A DNA stretch of 64,000 nucleotides. Origin: Muribaculaceae bacterium. GTDB lineage: Bacteria > Bacteroidota > Bacteroidia > Bacteroidales > Muribaculaceae. Under the pieces are notes generated by a model that worked only from the letters and a program-made list of their open reading frames with translations, was not told the origin of the DNA and searched no databases. The position numbers were made by a program, and so were the translations under genes. Shown here piece after piece: positions 9,702 through 19,119 of this stretch (position 1 is its first letter; the number at the start of each line of letters is the position of its first letter). The stretch lies in the NCBI GenBank assembly GCA_017473615.1, contig JAFUKL010000012.1, positions 1 through 64,000 of the forward strand, given 5' to 3'.

Positions 9702-11075
9702 ATGGAAACATTTTTAATTAAAACTCTACAACTTATGCTGGCTCTTGCATTACTTGTTCTTGTGCATGAGTTCGGTCATTATTTTTTCTCTCGAGTTTTC
9801 GGTGTAAAAGTTGAAAAATTTTATCTTTTTTTCAATCCTTGGTTTACGTTATTTAAATATAAACCCAAGAAACGCGCTACACAACCCGGCGAAGAAGAAA
9901 AAGCTTCTTGGCGAGACACCGAATATGGAATCGGCTGGTTACCACTCGGAGGATATTGCAAAATAGCAGGCATGATAGACGAATCAATGGACAAGGAACA
10001 GATGGCACAGCCTGAAAAGCCTTGGGAATTCCGTGCAAAACCGGCTTATCAGCGTCTATTAATCATGGTCGGAGGCGTATTGTTCAACTTCATTGCAGCA
10101 ATTGCCATCTATTCCGGTATCGTATATACATGGGGCGAAAAATTCCTGCCGTTCCGTAATGCCTCTGAAGGTATGATGTACAGCGAAACAGCTCACAGAA
10201 TAGGCTTTCAAGACGGAGATATTCCTCTATTTGCAGATGATAATGAACTTGATTACCTATCAGGAGAGACTGTATTGGCTATCGTAGATGCCAAACAGGT
10301 AAAGGTGTTGCGCCACCAAAGCGATACAATAATCATCGATATTCCACAAAACTTCATTTTTGACGCTAACAAAGATGCCGAAGACGGTCAATCCTTAATG
10401 GCATACCGACTTCCCGTTGTCGTTTATGACACCCAAAATGGCATGGGTGCAAAAAAGTCCGGAATGGAAAAAGGTGACAAAATAGTTGCCGTGAACGATA
10501 TTAAAACTCCGTCATACGATATTTTCAAAGCGGAATTGGATAAAAACAAAGACAAGACCGTTTCTTTGACATACATTCGCAACGGGAAAGAAAACATTAC
10601 CGATGTTGAAATAGACAGCGATGGGAAAATAGGAATAACCCTAACTCCTATCACCGATATATATGAAACCATAACTATCGACTATTCTATTTTTAAATCT
10701 ATTCCGAGAGGTATAGAAATGGGAGTAGAAAAGTTATCAGGCTATATATCCCAAATGAAATATATTTTCACATCTGAAGGTGCCAAAAGTTTAGGCGGTT
10801 TCGGAGCATTGGGCAGTATATTTCCTGAAACTTGGGATTGGGCTAACTTCTGGAATATCACAGCATTCCTTTCGGTTATTCTTGCATTTATGAATATTTT
10901 GCCTATTCCTGCTCTTGACGGAGGACACGTTTTATTTCTTTTGGTGGAAATCATCACTCGTCGCAAACCAAGTGACAAGTTCCTTGAATACGCACAAATG
11001 GCAGGTATGATATTCCTGTTGTTGCTAATGGTTTATGCCAACGGCAACGATATATACCGTTTCTTCCTTAAATAA
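9702..11075 (+). CDS. rseP: RIP metalloprotease RseP
   Basis: Site-2 intramembrane zinc protease (457 aa) of the inner membrane, which cleaves anti-sigma factors and leftover signal peptides. The zinc motif HEFGH lies at 22-26 in the first membrane helix. The third ligand region is NILPIPALDGGH near residue 405. PDZ-like domains lie between them (around 150-310), and the last helix is near the C-terminus. An inserted hydrophilic loop with KPKKRATQPGEEEK follows the first helix, as in other Bacteroidetes members. It sits 12 bases after dxr, an arrangement common in bacteria (dxr-rseP), and 15 bases before the methyltransferase gene. Confidence 0.95.
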   Translation: METFLIKTLQLMLALALLVLVHEFGHYFFSRVFGVKVEKFYLFFNPWFTLFKYKPKKRATQPGEEEKASWRDTEYGIGWLPLGGYCKIAGMIDESMDKEQMAQPEKPWEFRAKPAYQRLLIMVGGVLFNFIAAIAIYSGIVYTWGEKFLPFRNASEGMMYSETAHRIGFQDGDIPLFADDNELDYLSGETVLAIVDAKQVKVLRHQSDTIIIDIPQNFIFDANKDAEDGQSLMAYRLPVVVYDTQNGMGAKKSGMEKGDKIVAVNDIKTPSYDIFKAELDKNKDKTVSLTYIRNGKENITDVEIDSDGKIGITLTPITDIYETITIDYSIFKSIPRGIEMGVEKLSGYISQMKYIFTSEGAKSLGGFGALGSIFPETWDWANFWNITAFLSVILAFMNILPIPALDGGHVLFLLVEIITRRKPSDKFLEYAQMAGMIFLLLLMVYANGNDIYRFFLK

Positions 11076-11090
11076 AAAATCTGCCGATAT

Positions 11091-12275
11091 ATGGAATACA
11101 AGAAAATAATACTCAAAAGAGGAAAAGAAGAATCCTTAAAACGGTTGCATCCTTGGGTATTTTCAGGAGCAATAGACCAATGGGACGACACCATTGAAGA
11201 AGGTGATTTGGTGAGCGTATTTTCACACAACGACAGGCTCATAGGTAACGGTCACTTCCAAATAGGCAGCATTAGCGTACGCATATTGTCATTTGGCAAT
11301 GAAGCTATCGATAAGGATTTCTTCTCTAAACGGCTTAATGCCGCAATGGAAATGAGAAAGTCACTCAACCTTATACGCAATGATAACACTTCATTCCGCC
11401 TTGTTCATGGCGAAGGTGATTTTCTACCCGGACTTGTAATTGACATTTACGGCAATACGGCTGTTGTACAAGCTCATTCACCGGGTATGCACTTCGCACG
11501 TAACATCATAGCCGACGCTCTTGTCAACATGCCCGATAACCTTGTAAAAAATGTATATTATAAATCGGAAACCACATTGCCATACAAGGCTCAGCTTGAC
11601 GCTCAGAACGACTATATCATAGGTGCTTACGATACTAATATAGCCATTGAGAATGGATTAAAATTCCATGTAGATTGGCTTAAAGGGCAAAAAACCGGTT
11701 TTTTTGTAGATCAACGCGAGAACCGTTCTTTGCTTGAAAAATATTCTCATGGCAGGAATGTTTTGAATATGTTCTGCTATACGGGGGGATTTTCTTTCTA
11801 CGCAATGCGCGGTAATGCCAATCTTGTCCACTCGGTTGACAGTTCCTCTAAAGCCATACAACTCACCACAGAGAACGTAAATCTGAATTTTCCGGGAGAC
11901 GAACGGCATAAGGCATTTGCCGAGGATGCTTTCAAATTCCTATCGGACATGAAAAAAGACGATTATGACCTGATCATTCTGGATCCTCCGGCATTCGCCA
12001 AACACAAAAGCGCTTTGAAAAACGCTCTTATCGGCTACCGGAAAATCAATGCACAAGCATTTGAAAAAATAAAGAGCGGTGGTATATTATTCACTTTTTC
12101 TTGTAGTCAGGCAGTGAATAAGGAACAATTCCGTCTCGCCGTATTCAGTGCTGCTGCACAATCGGGTCGTCGGGTACGTATCCTGCATCAACTCACACAG
12201 CCGGCTGACCACCCTATCAATATATATCACCCCGAGGGTGAATACTTAAAGGGATTGGTTCTTTACGTGGAATAA
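11091..12275 (+). CDS. Class I SAM-dependent rRNA large-subunit methyltransferase (RlmI-like)
   Basis: 394-aa methyltransferase of the COG1092 (RlmI/RlmK) family. An N-terminal PUA RNA-binding domain (KRGKEESLKRLHPWVFSGAI) is followed by a Rossmann methyltransferase domain with the SAM motif NMFCYTGGFSFYA near residue 225 and the catalytic segment LDPPAFAK (Asp298-Pro-Pro). E. coli RlmI methylates C1962 of 23S rRNA at C5. The same target is plausible here but not demonstrated. The gene is third in the dxr run, with 15- and 22-base gaps to its neighbours, so it is probably co-transcribed. Confidence 0.88.
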   Translation: MEYKKIILKRGKEESLKRLHPWVFSGAIDQWDDTIEEGDLVSVFSHNDRLIGNGHFQIGSISVRILSFGNEAIDKDFFSKRLNAAMEMRKSLNLIRNDNTSFRLVHGEGDFLPGLVIDIYGNTAVVQAHSPGMHFARNIIADALVNMPDNLVKNVYYKSETTLPYKAQLDAQNDYIIGAYDTNIAIENGLKFHVDWLKGQKTGFFVDQRENRSLLEKYSHGRNVLNMFCYTGGFSFYAMRGNANLVHSVDSSSKAIQLTTENVNLNFPGDERHKAFAEDAFKFLSDMKKDDYDLIILDPPAFAKHKSALKNALIGYRKINAQAFEKIKSGGILFTFSCSQAVNKEQFRLAVFSAAAQSGRRVRILHQLTQPADHPINIYHPEGEYLKGLVLYVE

Positions 12276-12297
12276 TAAATATTTAAACAAAACAGAA

Positions 12298-14328
12298 ATG
12301 AATAAATTACTAACAACAGTTGCAACTATGGCAATCCTAACAACGAGTTGTACACAAAAAACATCAAACGAAAGCGACTTCAACTATAATGTCGACAAAT
12401 TTGCCGACATTGAAGTATTGCGCTACAAAGTGCCGGGATTTGAAGAATTATCTTTAAATCAGAAAAAACTTGTATATTACTTGAATGAAGCAGCCCTTCA
12501 AGGACGTGACATACTTTTCGATCAGAACGGAAAATATAACCTTGCTATTCGCCAAACACTCGAAGCTGTTTATCTGAATTTCAACGGAGATAAGGAATCT
12601 GCGGAATTTAAGGCTTTTGAAAAGTATCTGAAACAAGTGTGGTTCGGAAACGGTATCCACCACCACTATTCAATGGATAAATTCGTTCCTGAATTTTCCC
12701 AATCATTCTTTGCCGAACAAGTTAAGGCACTCCCTGCCGATAAATTGCCACTTGCTGAAGGTGAGAACGTAGAAAATCTCATTGCTACACTCAGCCCGGT
12801 AATTTTCGACCCGTCTGTAATGGCTAAGCGCGTTAATCAGGCACAAGGCGAAGACTTGATACTCACATCTGCAACCAATCTATATGAGAATGTCACTCAA
12901 GCAGAAGTTGAAGAATTTTATAATAAAATGAAAGACCCGAATGATTCTACCCCGGTATCATACGGACTAAACTCCAAACTTGTAAAGCAAGATGGGAAAT
13001 TAGTAGAATTGCCTTATAAGGTAGGCGGGCTTTACTCCGATGCAATATCAAAGATTGTTTTTTGGCTTAAGAAAGCCGAGGAAGTGGCTGAGAATGAGAC
13101 ACAGAAAGCACATATAGGCAAACTGATTTCATTCTACGAAACCGGAGATTTGAAAACATTCGATGAATACTCAATCATTTGGGCTGAAGATACTACATCA
13201 AATGTGGACTTCGTTAACGGATTCATCGAATCCTATGGAGACCCTCTTGGAATGAAAGGTGCTTGGGAATCCCTTGTAAATTTCAAGAATATCGAAGCAT
13301 CAAACAGAACTGAGATAATCAGTGCAAACGCTCAATGGTTTGAAGATAATTCTCCGGTGGACAGCAAGTTCAAAAAAGAGGCCGTTAAAGGTGTATCGGC
13401 TAAGGTTATCACTGCCGCAATCCTTGCAGGCGATTGCTATCCGTCTACTCCGATAGGTATAAATTTGCCTAATTCAAACTGGATTCGTGCAGCCCACGGC
13501 TCAAAATCAGTAACGATAGAAAATATTACCGATGCTTACGATGAGGCTGCTAAAGGCAACGGATTCAACCAAGAGTTTGCCTACTCTCAAGAAGAGATTG
13601 AGAGCATGGATAAATACCTAAGCCTTACCGACAAATTGCACACCGACCTGCATGAATGCCTTGGACATGGTTCAGGTAAACTTCTTCACGGGGTCGACCC
13701 TGACGCTTTGAAGGCTTACGGTTCAACTCTTGAAGAAACCAGAGCTGACTTGTTTGCTCTTTATTATCTTGCTGATAACAAACTGATAGAGCTCGGTATA
13801 TTGGATAATCCTGACGCATATAAATCGGAATACTACAAATACGTGATGAACGGCTTGATGACACAGCTCACACGCATAGAGCCGGGCAAGAACATCGAAG
13901 AATCGCACATGCGTAACCGCAAACTCATTACCGAATGGGCTTATAAGCATGGTAAAGACGAAAATGTGATCGAATACGTAAAACGCGATGGAAAAACATA
14001 TCTGAAAATCAACGATTACACCAAGCTGCGACAACTCTTTGGCAAACTGCTTGCCGAAGTTCAACGCATCAAGTCGGAAGGTGATTTTGAGGCAGGTATG
14101 AAACTCGTTGAAGAATATGCTGTTAAAGTTGATCCGGAGCTCCATAAGGAAGTACTTGAACGCTATGCTAAATTGAATATTGCCCCTTATAAAGGCTTTG
14201 TCAACCCTGTTTATACAGCAATAACCGATGTGAGCGGAAACATCACAGACATAACGGTCGATTACACAGAAAACTATGTAGACCAAATGCTGCGTTATTC
14301 ACGAGACTATTCCCCATTGACAAAATAA
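12298..14328 (+). CDS. Dipeptidyl peptidase III (family M49) lipoprotein
   Basis: 676-aa zinc exopeptidase that removes dipeptides from peptide N-termini. The M49 signature HECLGH lies at 452-457 (zinc ligands His452 and His457, catalytic Glu453), and the second motif EETRAD starts at 479, giving Glu480 as the third ligand. The N-terminus MAILTTSC looks like a lipobox with Cys18, so the enzyme is probably a periplasmic or outer-membrane lipoprotein, unlike cytosolic eukaryotic DPP III. It is last in the dxr run. A hairpin at 14348-14381 may end the transcript. Confidence 0.92.
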   Translation: MNKLLTTVATMAILTTSCTQKTSNESDFNYNVDKFADIEVLRYKVPGFEELSLNQKKLVYYLNEAALQGRDILFDQNGKYNLAIRQTLEAVYLNFNGDKESAEFKAFEKYLKQVWFGNGIHHHYSMDKFVPEFSQSFFAEQVKALPADKLPLAEGENVENLIATLSPVIFDPSVMAKRVNQAQGEDLILTSATNLYENVTQAEVEEFYNKMKDPNDSTPVSYGLNSKLVKQDGKLVELPYKVGGLYSDAISKIVFWLKKAEEVAENETQKAHIGKLISFYETGDLKTFDEYSIIWAEDTTSNVDFVNGFIESYGDPLGMKGAWESLVNFKNIEASNRTEIISANAQWFEDNSPVDSKFKKEAVKGVSAKVITAAILAGDCYPSTPIGINLPNSNWIRAAHGSKSVTIENITDAYDEAAKGNGFNQEFAYSQEEIESMDKYLSLTDKLHTDLHECLGHGSGKLLHGVDPDALKAYGSTLEETRADLFALYYLADNKLIELGILDNPDAYKSEYYKYVMNGLMTQLTRIEPGKNIEESHMRNRKLITEWAYKHGKDENVIEYVKRDGKTYLKINDYTKLRQLFGKLLAEVQRIKSEGDFEAGMKLVEEYAVKVDPELHKEVLERYAKLNIAPYKGFVNPVYTAITDVSGNITDITVDYTENYVDQMLRYSRDYSPLTK

Positions 14329-14347
14329 AATTTCAGTAACCTATTAT

Positions 14348-14381
14348 GGAGCTGTGTCAAAACTGTTTTTGGCTCAGCTCC
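14348..14381 (+). terminator. Possible terminator after the DPP III gene
   Basis: GGAGCTG and CAGCTCC form a 7-bp stem around a 20-base loop, followed by TTTAGGTTT. The T run is short, so this could also be a leftover repeat end. Confidence 0.45.
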
Positions 14382-14526
14382 TTTAGGTTTGTAAGATTTG
14401 ACAAGATGAAAGGTATTGAGATTTAACTTGATACGCTTATACTAAAGTACATGACTGAGAACTGATATCGATAATAACGTAGCTGATTGTTAATTATGAC
14501 AAACCGTCTTTTTATATTTATTTTAT

Positions 14527-15102
14527 ATGGAAAACTCTTCTCATGAAATAACAAAACAGGTTCGACACGATTTTTTTGTGTACCGTAACGGCATGCTTGC
14601 CGACACTCTACGAAACAGCGGCGACACACATCGCATGATTTTCGGGCTTAATCTCCCTCAAATAATAAACATAGCCAATAATATAACACCAAACGAAGAT
14701 GTGGCAAAAGAGCTATGGGAAAGTGTCGAAACAAGGGAATGTCGACTTATAGCACCTATGCTTTTCCCAATAGAGAAATTTAATGAAGAGACAGCATTAA
14801 AATGGATTTCACAACTTGAAAATACCGAGATAGCCGATAATCTGTGTCACAAGTTATTACGTAAAACACATTATGCCGATAAAATATGTCTTACTCTTAT
14901 GAATGGAAGTGACATAGAACGCTACACAGCACTGCGACTTGCCATCAATCTCCTTGCTTCCGGCAAAGAAATTGACTGCGAGAAAATGCTCCACTTTGCC
15001 CAAGCCGAAGTGTACAAAAACCTACCCATTACATCCGCTACGGCAAGACGCCTCCTCCAAGACCTCTCCGAATCAGAAAAGATGAACAACAACCCCGAGT
15101 AA
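14527..15102 (+). CDS. DNA alkylation repair (AlkD-like HEAT) protein
   Basis: 191-aa, mostly helical protein. Segments such as AKELWESVETRECRLIAPMLF and WISQLENTEIADNLCHKLL resemble the helical repeats of the AlkD/DNA alkylation repair family, whose members wrap DNA and excise alkylated bases. It is shorter than canonical AlkD (~230 aa). I cannot point to the catalytic Trp/Asp/Arg set with confidence, so the glycosylase activity is uncertain. The start ATG at 14527 follows TTTATAT with no clear promoter box. The TAA stop is inside the terminator stem (15091-15126). Confidence 0.6.
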   Translation: MENSSHEITKQVRHDFFVYRNGMLADTLRNSGDTHRMIFGLNLPQIINIANNITPNEDVAKELWESVETRECRLIAPMLFPIEKFNEETALKWISQLENTEIADNLCHKLLRKTHYADKICLTLMNGSDIERYTALRLAINLLASGKEIDCEKMLHFAQAEVYKNLPITSATARRLLQDLSESEKMNNNPE

Positions 15103-15126
15103 GTTTTTAGTACCTTACTCGGGGTT
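15091..15126 (+). terminator. Terminator whose stem contains the stop codon
   Basis: AACCCCGAGTAAG (15091-15103) pairs perfectly with CTTACTCGGGGTT (15114-15126) around a 10-base loop. The TAA at 15100-15102 ends the AlkD-like gene inside the stem. It sits between converging genes and may act in both directions. Confidence 0.75.
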
Positions 15127-15156
15127 ATACGACCTATCATCTATAGCGTTGCCTCT

Positions 15157-16188
15157 TTACAAAACCACTTTAAATGTTTTATCTTTTATCTTCACAATAT
15201 ATATCCCTTTGATATTCATTGAGATTATCGCACCCATTCCGTTATAAATACATTGACCGTTCACATTATAAACTTCTATATTTGCATTATCAGCACCATT
15301 CACCACAATATTACCGTTTTCAACGTAAACATTCATGCTGTTGTCGGTTAATGTTGTTTCTATTGTAGAAAACTCTGTTTCTTCGATATTCGAAAAGTTG
15401 CTCCAAAAGTCTGCCGATTTGTAGGTGCTTTTACAACCGGTTGGTACATATAAAGTTGCGTGCTGAATGACTTTTTGAGGAAATACTTTTGTGTTTCCTG
15501 TTGTTGGCGGAGTTGTCGATTTACAATAGATTTTTGCTATATTATCGCATCCGGAAAAAGCATCCCCTTCAATAAAGTTAACAGAAGTGCCTAATGAAAC
15601 AGAAGTCAATCCGGTACATGATAGGAATGCATTGTCATAAATTTCAATAACAGCATCGGGTATGGATATGGTTGTTAATTTCTGACATCCATGAAAAGCA
15701 CTGCCTCCTATACTGATTACAGAATTAGGGATAACCGTGTTTCTGCATCCGAATTTAAGTTTGTTTACCTCTGTTGCGATTATAGCATTACAATTATCTC
15801 TTGAATCAAATACGGGGTTTCCCTTTTCTACAATAATTGAAGATAATTCATTGCACTCTGCAAATACATAATAACCAATGCTTGTGACCGAATTGGGTAT
15901 GGTAATGGAAACCAAATCTTTACAGAGTCTAAAAGTCTCATCGCCAATACTTACGATGGTATAGATGTTGTTATTGAATGTTACGGCTTCCGGTATAACA
16001 ATATAGCCTGAATAGTCGTCGGTAAATTCATAATAGGTGTTACCTTTATAAGTTACTTCAATCGTTCTATCATTTTCAGACAGAATATTATAATAAATAC
16101 CGTCAACTTCAAAGTCGTGAGCAAATGCGTGTGAACCGGTCAATAGCACAGCTATCAACATCAGTTTTTGTAAAATGTTTTGTTTCAT
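15157..16188 (-). CDS. BspA-like leucine-rich repeat surface protein with type IX sorting tail
   Basis: 343-aa secreted protein. A Sec signal peptide (MKQNILQKLMLIAVLLTGSHAFA) precedes repeats of the BspA/LRR_5 class, for example LVSITIPNSVTSIGYYVFAE, FHGCQKLTTISIPDAVIEIY and FLSCTGLTSVSLG (about residues 90-230). The C-terminal ~75 residues end in GIYIVKIKDKTFKVVL, which looks like a type A C-terminal domain for type IX secretion, so display at the cell surface is likely. Such proteins bind host or matrix proteins in other species; the ligand here is unknown. A repeated ~45-bp motif (16207) lies just upstream of the start. Confidence 0.82.
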   Translation of the reverse strand: MKQNILQKLMLIAVLLTGSHAFAHDFEVDGIYYNILSENDRTIEVTYKGNTYYEFTDDYSGYIVIPEAVTFNNNIYTIVSIGDETFRLCKDLVSITIPNSVTSIGYYVFAECNELSSIIVEKGNPVFDSRDNCNAIIATEVNKLKFGCRNTVIPNSVISIGGSAFHGCQKLTTISIPDAVIEIYDNAFLSCTGLTSVSLGTSVNFIEGDAFSGCDNIAKIYCKSTTPPTTGNTKVFPQKVIQHATLYVPTGCKSTYKSADFWSNFSNIEETEFSTIETTLTDNSMNVYVENGNIVVNGADNANIEVYNVNGQCIYNGMGAIISMNIKGIYIVKIKDKTFKVVL

Positions 16189-16206
16189 TGTTCTGTTTGT
16201 TATTTA

Positions 16207-16296
16207 ATTAGTTAATAAATTTAATAGCCATGAGAAATAAGCCCTTGTGGCATTATTGGCATTATTGTCCTTAGGGTGTTTTTTTCGCTCTTGTGT
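16207..16296 (-). repeat. Dispersed repeat, copy 1
   Basis: The first 45 bases (16207-16251) match 25814-25858 at 41 of 45 positions. Both copies are followed further on by TCGCTCTTGTGT (here at 16285-16296). The interior differs in length and sequence between copies. Both copies lie directly upstream of a minus-strand gene for an exported protein. Confidence 0.7.
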
Positions 16297-16357
16297 CTTT
16301 AATACTTTTTTGTGTTTCTCAGTCCCTCTTGAAACGGTTAGGTAATTATAAAAAAGA

Positions 16358-16526
16358 AAGTGTGGGACATGATCCGGTTTATCTTGCAAGAGGCATCGCC
16401 AAACGCCCACGTAGAAATAAACAGCCCACCCACACTTGACCTATATATCATCACCCTCCTATGGGCGGGATATAGGCAAGCAAGAGCGTTTTTACCGTCT
16501 ATCCTCCTACGTTTGAAATTGGCGAT
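16358..16526. other. Nested inverted repeats: structured RNA or element remnant
   Basis: ATCGCCAA-N7-CGTAG (16395-16414) mirrors CTACG-N7-TTGGCGAT (16507-16526). Inside, CCTATAT (16440-16446) pairs with ATATAGG (16470-16476). AAGTGTGGG (16358-16366) is a perfect complement of CCCACACTT (16429-16437) and would compete with the outer pairing. The block appears richer in G+C than its flanks. It could be a non-coding RNA or the remains of a small transposable unit. Confidence 0.4.
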
Positions 16527-16798
16527 TTCCCTGCAAAGGATAAAGCTAAACGCTTTCTATCTAATATGTCCTCTTCAGTGATAACTCATTATCTTCCAAA
16601 GATTACTGCAAAAGTATAAAAAAAATCATAGTCTTTATAAAGTTTTTTGATTAACATTGTACTATAGCGAATGATTCTCAGCGAAAAATTTGTTCTTATA
16701 CTCACTAATAATATTACGAATCTTTACACATTCCACAATATGCATAATGCATATATAATCAATATGTGCGGAATTAAAGAAATTTTTCTTTAAAAAAG

Positions 16799-16829
16799 AT
16801 TGTATATTGCCCCAAAAGCATTAAATTTG
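16799..16829 (+). promoter_or_regulatory. Promoter of serC-serA
   Basis: ATTG at 16799-16802 (3 of 4 to TTTG) and TAAATTTG at 16822-16829 are 19 bases apart. The -7 box ends 35 bases before the serC ATG. Confidence 0.6.
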
Positions 16830-16864
16830 CCATTCAAATTAAGAACTATTTAAATTTTTGCGAT

Positions 16865-17932
16865 ATGAAAAAGCATAATTTCTATGCCGGTCCGTCTATT
16901 TTGAGCGAATACACTCTAACAAAGACCGCTGAAGCCATTAAGGACTTTGCCGGTACGGGGCTGTCAATCTTAGAAATATCTCACCGTAGTAAAGAATTTA
17001 CAGCTGTAATGGATGAAGCCGAACAGCTCTTCAAGGAGTTGCTTGACATTCCTGAAGGTTATAAGGTTCTTTTCCTTGGTGGCGGTGCAAGCACACAATT
17101 CTGTATGGTTCCGTTCAATCTCTTGAAGAAAAAGGCTGCATACCTTGACACCGGTACTTGGGCTAACAAAGCCATTAAAGAAGCCAAACTGTTCGGTGAA
17201 GTGGATGTTGTAGCATCTTCTAAAGCCGACAATTATACATACGTGCCAAAGGAATATACAGTTCCTGCTGATGCCGATTATTTCCACATTACTACCAACA
17301 ACACAATCTACGGTACTGAAATACGCAAAGACCTTGACGTGTGCGTGCCTCTTGTGGCTGATATGTCAAGCGACATTTTTTCACGCCCTATCGATGTGTC
17401 AAAATATGATGTAATATACGGTGGCGCGCAAAAAAACCTTGCTCCGGCAGGTGTAACATTTGTCATCGTTAAGGAAGACGCTCTTGGTAAAGTAGACCGC
17501 GCCATTCCTACCATGCTTAACTATAAGACACATGCCGAAAAAGGCTCTATGTTCAACACACCTCCGGTACTGCCCATCTATGCAGCCGTTCAAACCCTCC
17601 GCTGGTACAAGGAACTTGGAGGTGTGAAAAAACTTGAAGAAATGGACAATGCCAAGGCAGCCAAGCTTTACGATGCAATAGATGCAAGCAAATTATTCGT
17701 AGGAACCGCCAATACCGAAGACCGATCAATCATGAACGTATGCTTTGTAATGAAACCCGAATATGCCGAACTCGAAAAAGAGTTCAATGAATTTGCAAGC
17801 ACCAAGGGTATCGTAGGAATCAAGGGACATCGTAGTGTAGGTGGTTTCCGTGCATCGCTCTACAATGCTCTTCCTATGGAAAGCGTTGATGTACTTATCG
17901 CTGCAATGAAAGAATTTGAAAAGAACCATTAA
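16865..17932 (+). CDS. serC: Phosphoserine aminotransferase
   Basis: PLP enzyme of serine (and possibly pyridoxine) biosynthesis. It interconverts 3-phosphohydroxypyruvate and phosphoserine using glutamate. The 355-aa length is standard. The N-terminus [10 protein letters not shown] is the family hallmark, GGGASTQF binds the cofactor phosphate, and Lys190 in [12 protein letters not shown] forms the Schiff base. The C-terminal [15 protein letters not shown] is conserved. It is followed 23 bases later by serA, forming the serine-synthesis pair under the promoter at 16799-16829, with a shared terminator at 18899-18930. Confidence 0.96.
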   Translation: MKKHNFYAGPSILSEYTLTKTAEAIKDFAGTGLSILEISHRSKEFTAVMDEAEQLFKELLDIPEGYKVLFLGGGASTQFCMVPFNLLKKKAAYLDTGTWANKAIKEAKLFGEVDVVASSKADNYTYVPKEYTVPADADYFHITTNNTIYGTEIRKDLDVCVPLVADMSSDIFSRPIDVSKYDVIYGGAQKNLAPAGVTFVIVKEDALGKVDRAIPTMLNYKTHAEKGSMFNTPPVLPIYAAVQTLRWYKELGGVKKLEEMDNAKAAKLYDAIDASKLFVGTANTEDRSIMNVCFVMKPEYAELEKEFNEFASTKGIVGIKGHRSVGGFRASLYNALPMESVDVLIAAMKEFEKNH

Positions 17933-17955
17933 TCACATCATAACCATAGCAACAA

Positions 17956-18873
17956 ATGAAAATTCTTGTAGCAACAGAAAAGCCATTCGCAGCTGAAGCT
18001 GTTAATGGAATAAAAGAAGTGATTGAAAATGCAGGGCACAAACTCGTACTGCTTGAAAAAGGCTCTAAGGCAGATCTTATCAATGCAGTAAGCGATGCAG
18101 AAGGACTTATCGTGCGCAGCGACATTGTAGACAAGGAAGTTTTTGATGCCGCTAAACAGCTTAAAGTTGTTGTTCGTGCAGGCGCTGGATATGACAATAT
18201 CGATCTTGCCGAAGCCACTGCAAAGGGTGTGTGTGTCATGAACACTCCGGGACAGAATTCCAATGCCGTAGCCGAACTTGTATTCGGTATGGCTATCATG
18301 ATGATACGCAATAACTACAATGGCAAAGCAGGAACTGAATTAAAAGAAAAATCTCTCGGTATACACGCCTACGGTCAAGTGGGACGTAATGTTGCACGCA
18401 TTGCCAAAGGATTTAACATGACAGTTACAGCTCTTGACCCATTCGTTAAGGACGAAGATATGACAGCCGAAGGAGTCAAGCCCATGCACACAGTGGAAGA
18501 ACTCTACAGCAACAACCAATTCGTGTCACTGCATATTCCTGCCACAGCACAAACCAAGCAATCGGTAACCAAGGAACTTATATGCAAGTTGCCCCAAAAC
18601 GGTGTACTGATTAACACTGCGCGCAAGGAAGTTATCGATGAAGCAGGTCTTGCGGCTGCACTTGAAGTCCGACCGGACATTCGCTACATTGCCGATGTAA
18701 AACCTAACAATGCAGAAGAATTGACCGAGAAATTTGGTGACCGAGTATTTTTCACACCAAAGAAAATGGGCGCACAAACAGCCGAAGCGAACATCAAAGC
18801 CGGTATAGCAGCAGCCGAACAGGTTGTAGCACACTTACGTGACGGATGGAATCATTTCCAAGTAAATAAATAA
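17956..18873 (+). CDS. serA: D-3-phosphoglycerate dehydrogenase, short Bacteroidetes form
   Basis: First step of serine synthesis: NAD-dependent oxidation of 3-phosphoglycerate. At 305 aa it lacks the C-terminal ACT regulatory domain, so classical serine feedback through ACT is not expected. It has VRAGAGYDNID at 73-83, the nucleotide-binding GQVGRN at 140-145 and the substrate-binding Arg223 in NTARKEV. Where the family normally has the catalytic His (a TPH-x-GA segment), this protein reads TPKKMGAQT with Lys269-Lys270. The same change occurs in Bacteroides short SerA as I remember it, so it is probably ancestral rather than a defect. Upstream serC supports the assignment. Confidence 0.9.
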   Translation: MKILVATEKPFAAEAVNGIKEVIENAGHKLVLLEKGSKADLINAVSDAEGLIVRSDIVDKEVFDAAKQLKVVVRAGAGYDNIDLAEATAKGVCVMNTPGQNSNAVAELVFGMAIMMIRNNYNGKAGTELKEKSLGIHAYGQVGRNVARIAKGFNMTVTALDPFVKDEDMTAEGVKPMHTVEELYSNNQFVSLHIPATAQTKQSVTKELICKLPQNGVLINTARKEVIDEAGLAAALEVRPDIRYIADVKPNNAEELTEKFGDRVFFTPKKMGAQTAEANIKAGIAAAEQVVAHLRDGWNHFQVNK

Positions 18874-18898
18874 TCCTTGGAGAAATCAATAAGCAATA

Positions 18899-18930
18899 GA
18901 AAAGGCAGTGACCGGGTCACCGCCTTTTTA
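18899..18930 (+). terminator. Terminator of serC-serA
   Basis: AAAAGGCaGTGAC and GTCACcGCCTTTTT form a stem with a 4-base loop, ending in a T run 26 bases past serA. Confidence 0.9.
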
Positions 18931-18971
18931 TATTTCTCACAAACCACCTCTCAAAATTGCTTTTAAATTAT

Positions 18972-18979
18972 TATATTTG
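18972..18979 (+). promoter_or_regulatory. Orphan -7 box
   Basis: TATATTTG matches TAnnTTTG on the plus strand. Only a 19-codon frame (ATG at 19002) follows before the opposing small gene. The ~120 bases after it are unusually G+T-rich on this strand. It may drive a transcript antisense to the 3' end of the gene at 19120-19485, or be chance. Confidence 0.25.
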
Positions 18980-19119
18980 TTGTCATATAATAATCAGTGA
19001 TATGGAATTGTGTTATTTTGTGTGGGAGGTCAGAGTGCTGAAGGTGCTTTGCCTGTCATGACTTTTTTTGGTCGTTTTCGTTGTTGCTCATTTGAGGTCG
19101 GTGCTTATGTGGGTGTTGA

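Larger units (their letters stand above)
16189..16864. other. 676-base spacer between the BspA-like gene and serC
   Basis: No gene is supported here. The spacer holds a dispersed repeat (16207-16296), a block with several nested inverted repeats (16358-16526), an AT-rich tract and the serC promoter (16799-16829). A 73-codon frame from 16360 has neither a ribosome-binding site nor protein-like composition and crosses the inverted repeats, so I do not call it. Confidence 0.6.

Noticed and set aside
16360..16581. 73-codon plus-strand frame upstream of serC
   Set aside because: No ribosome-binding site, no protein-like composition, and it spans the nested inverted repeats.
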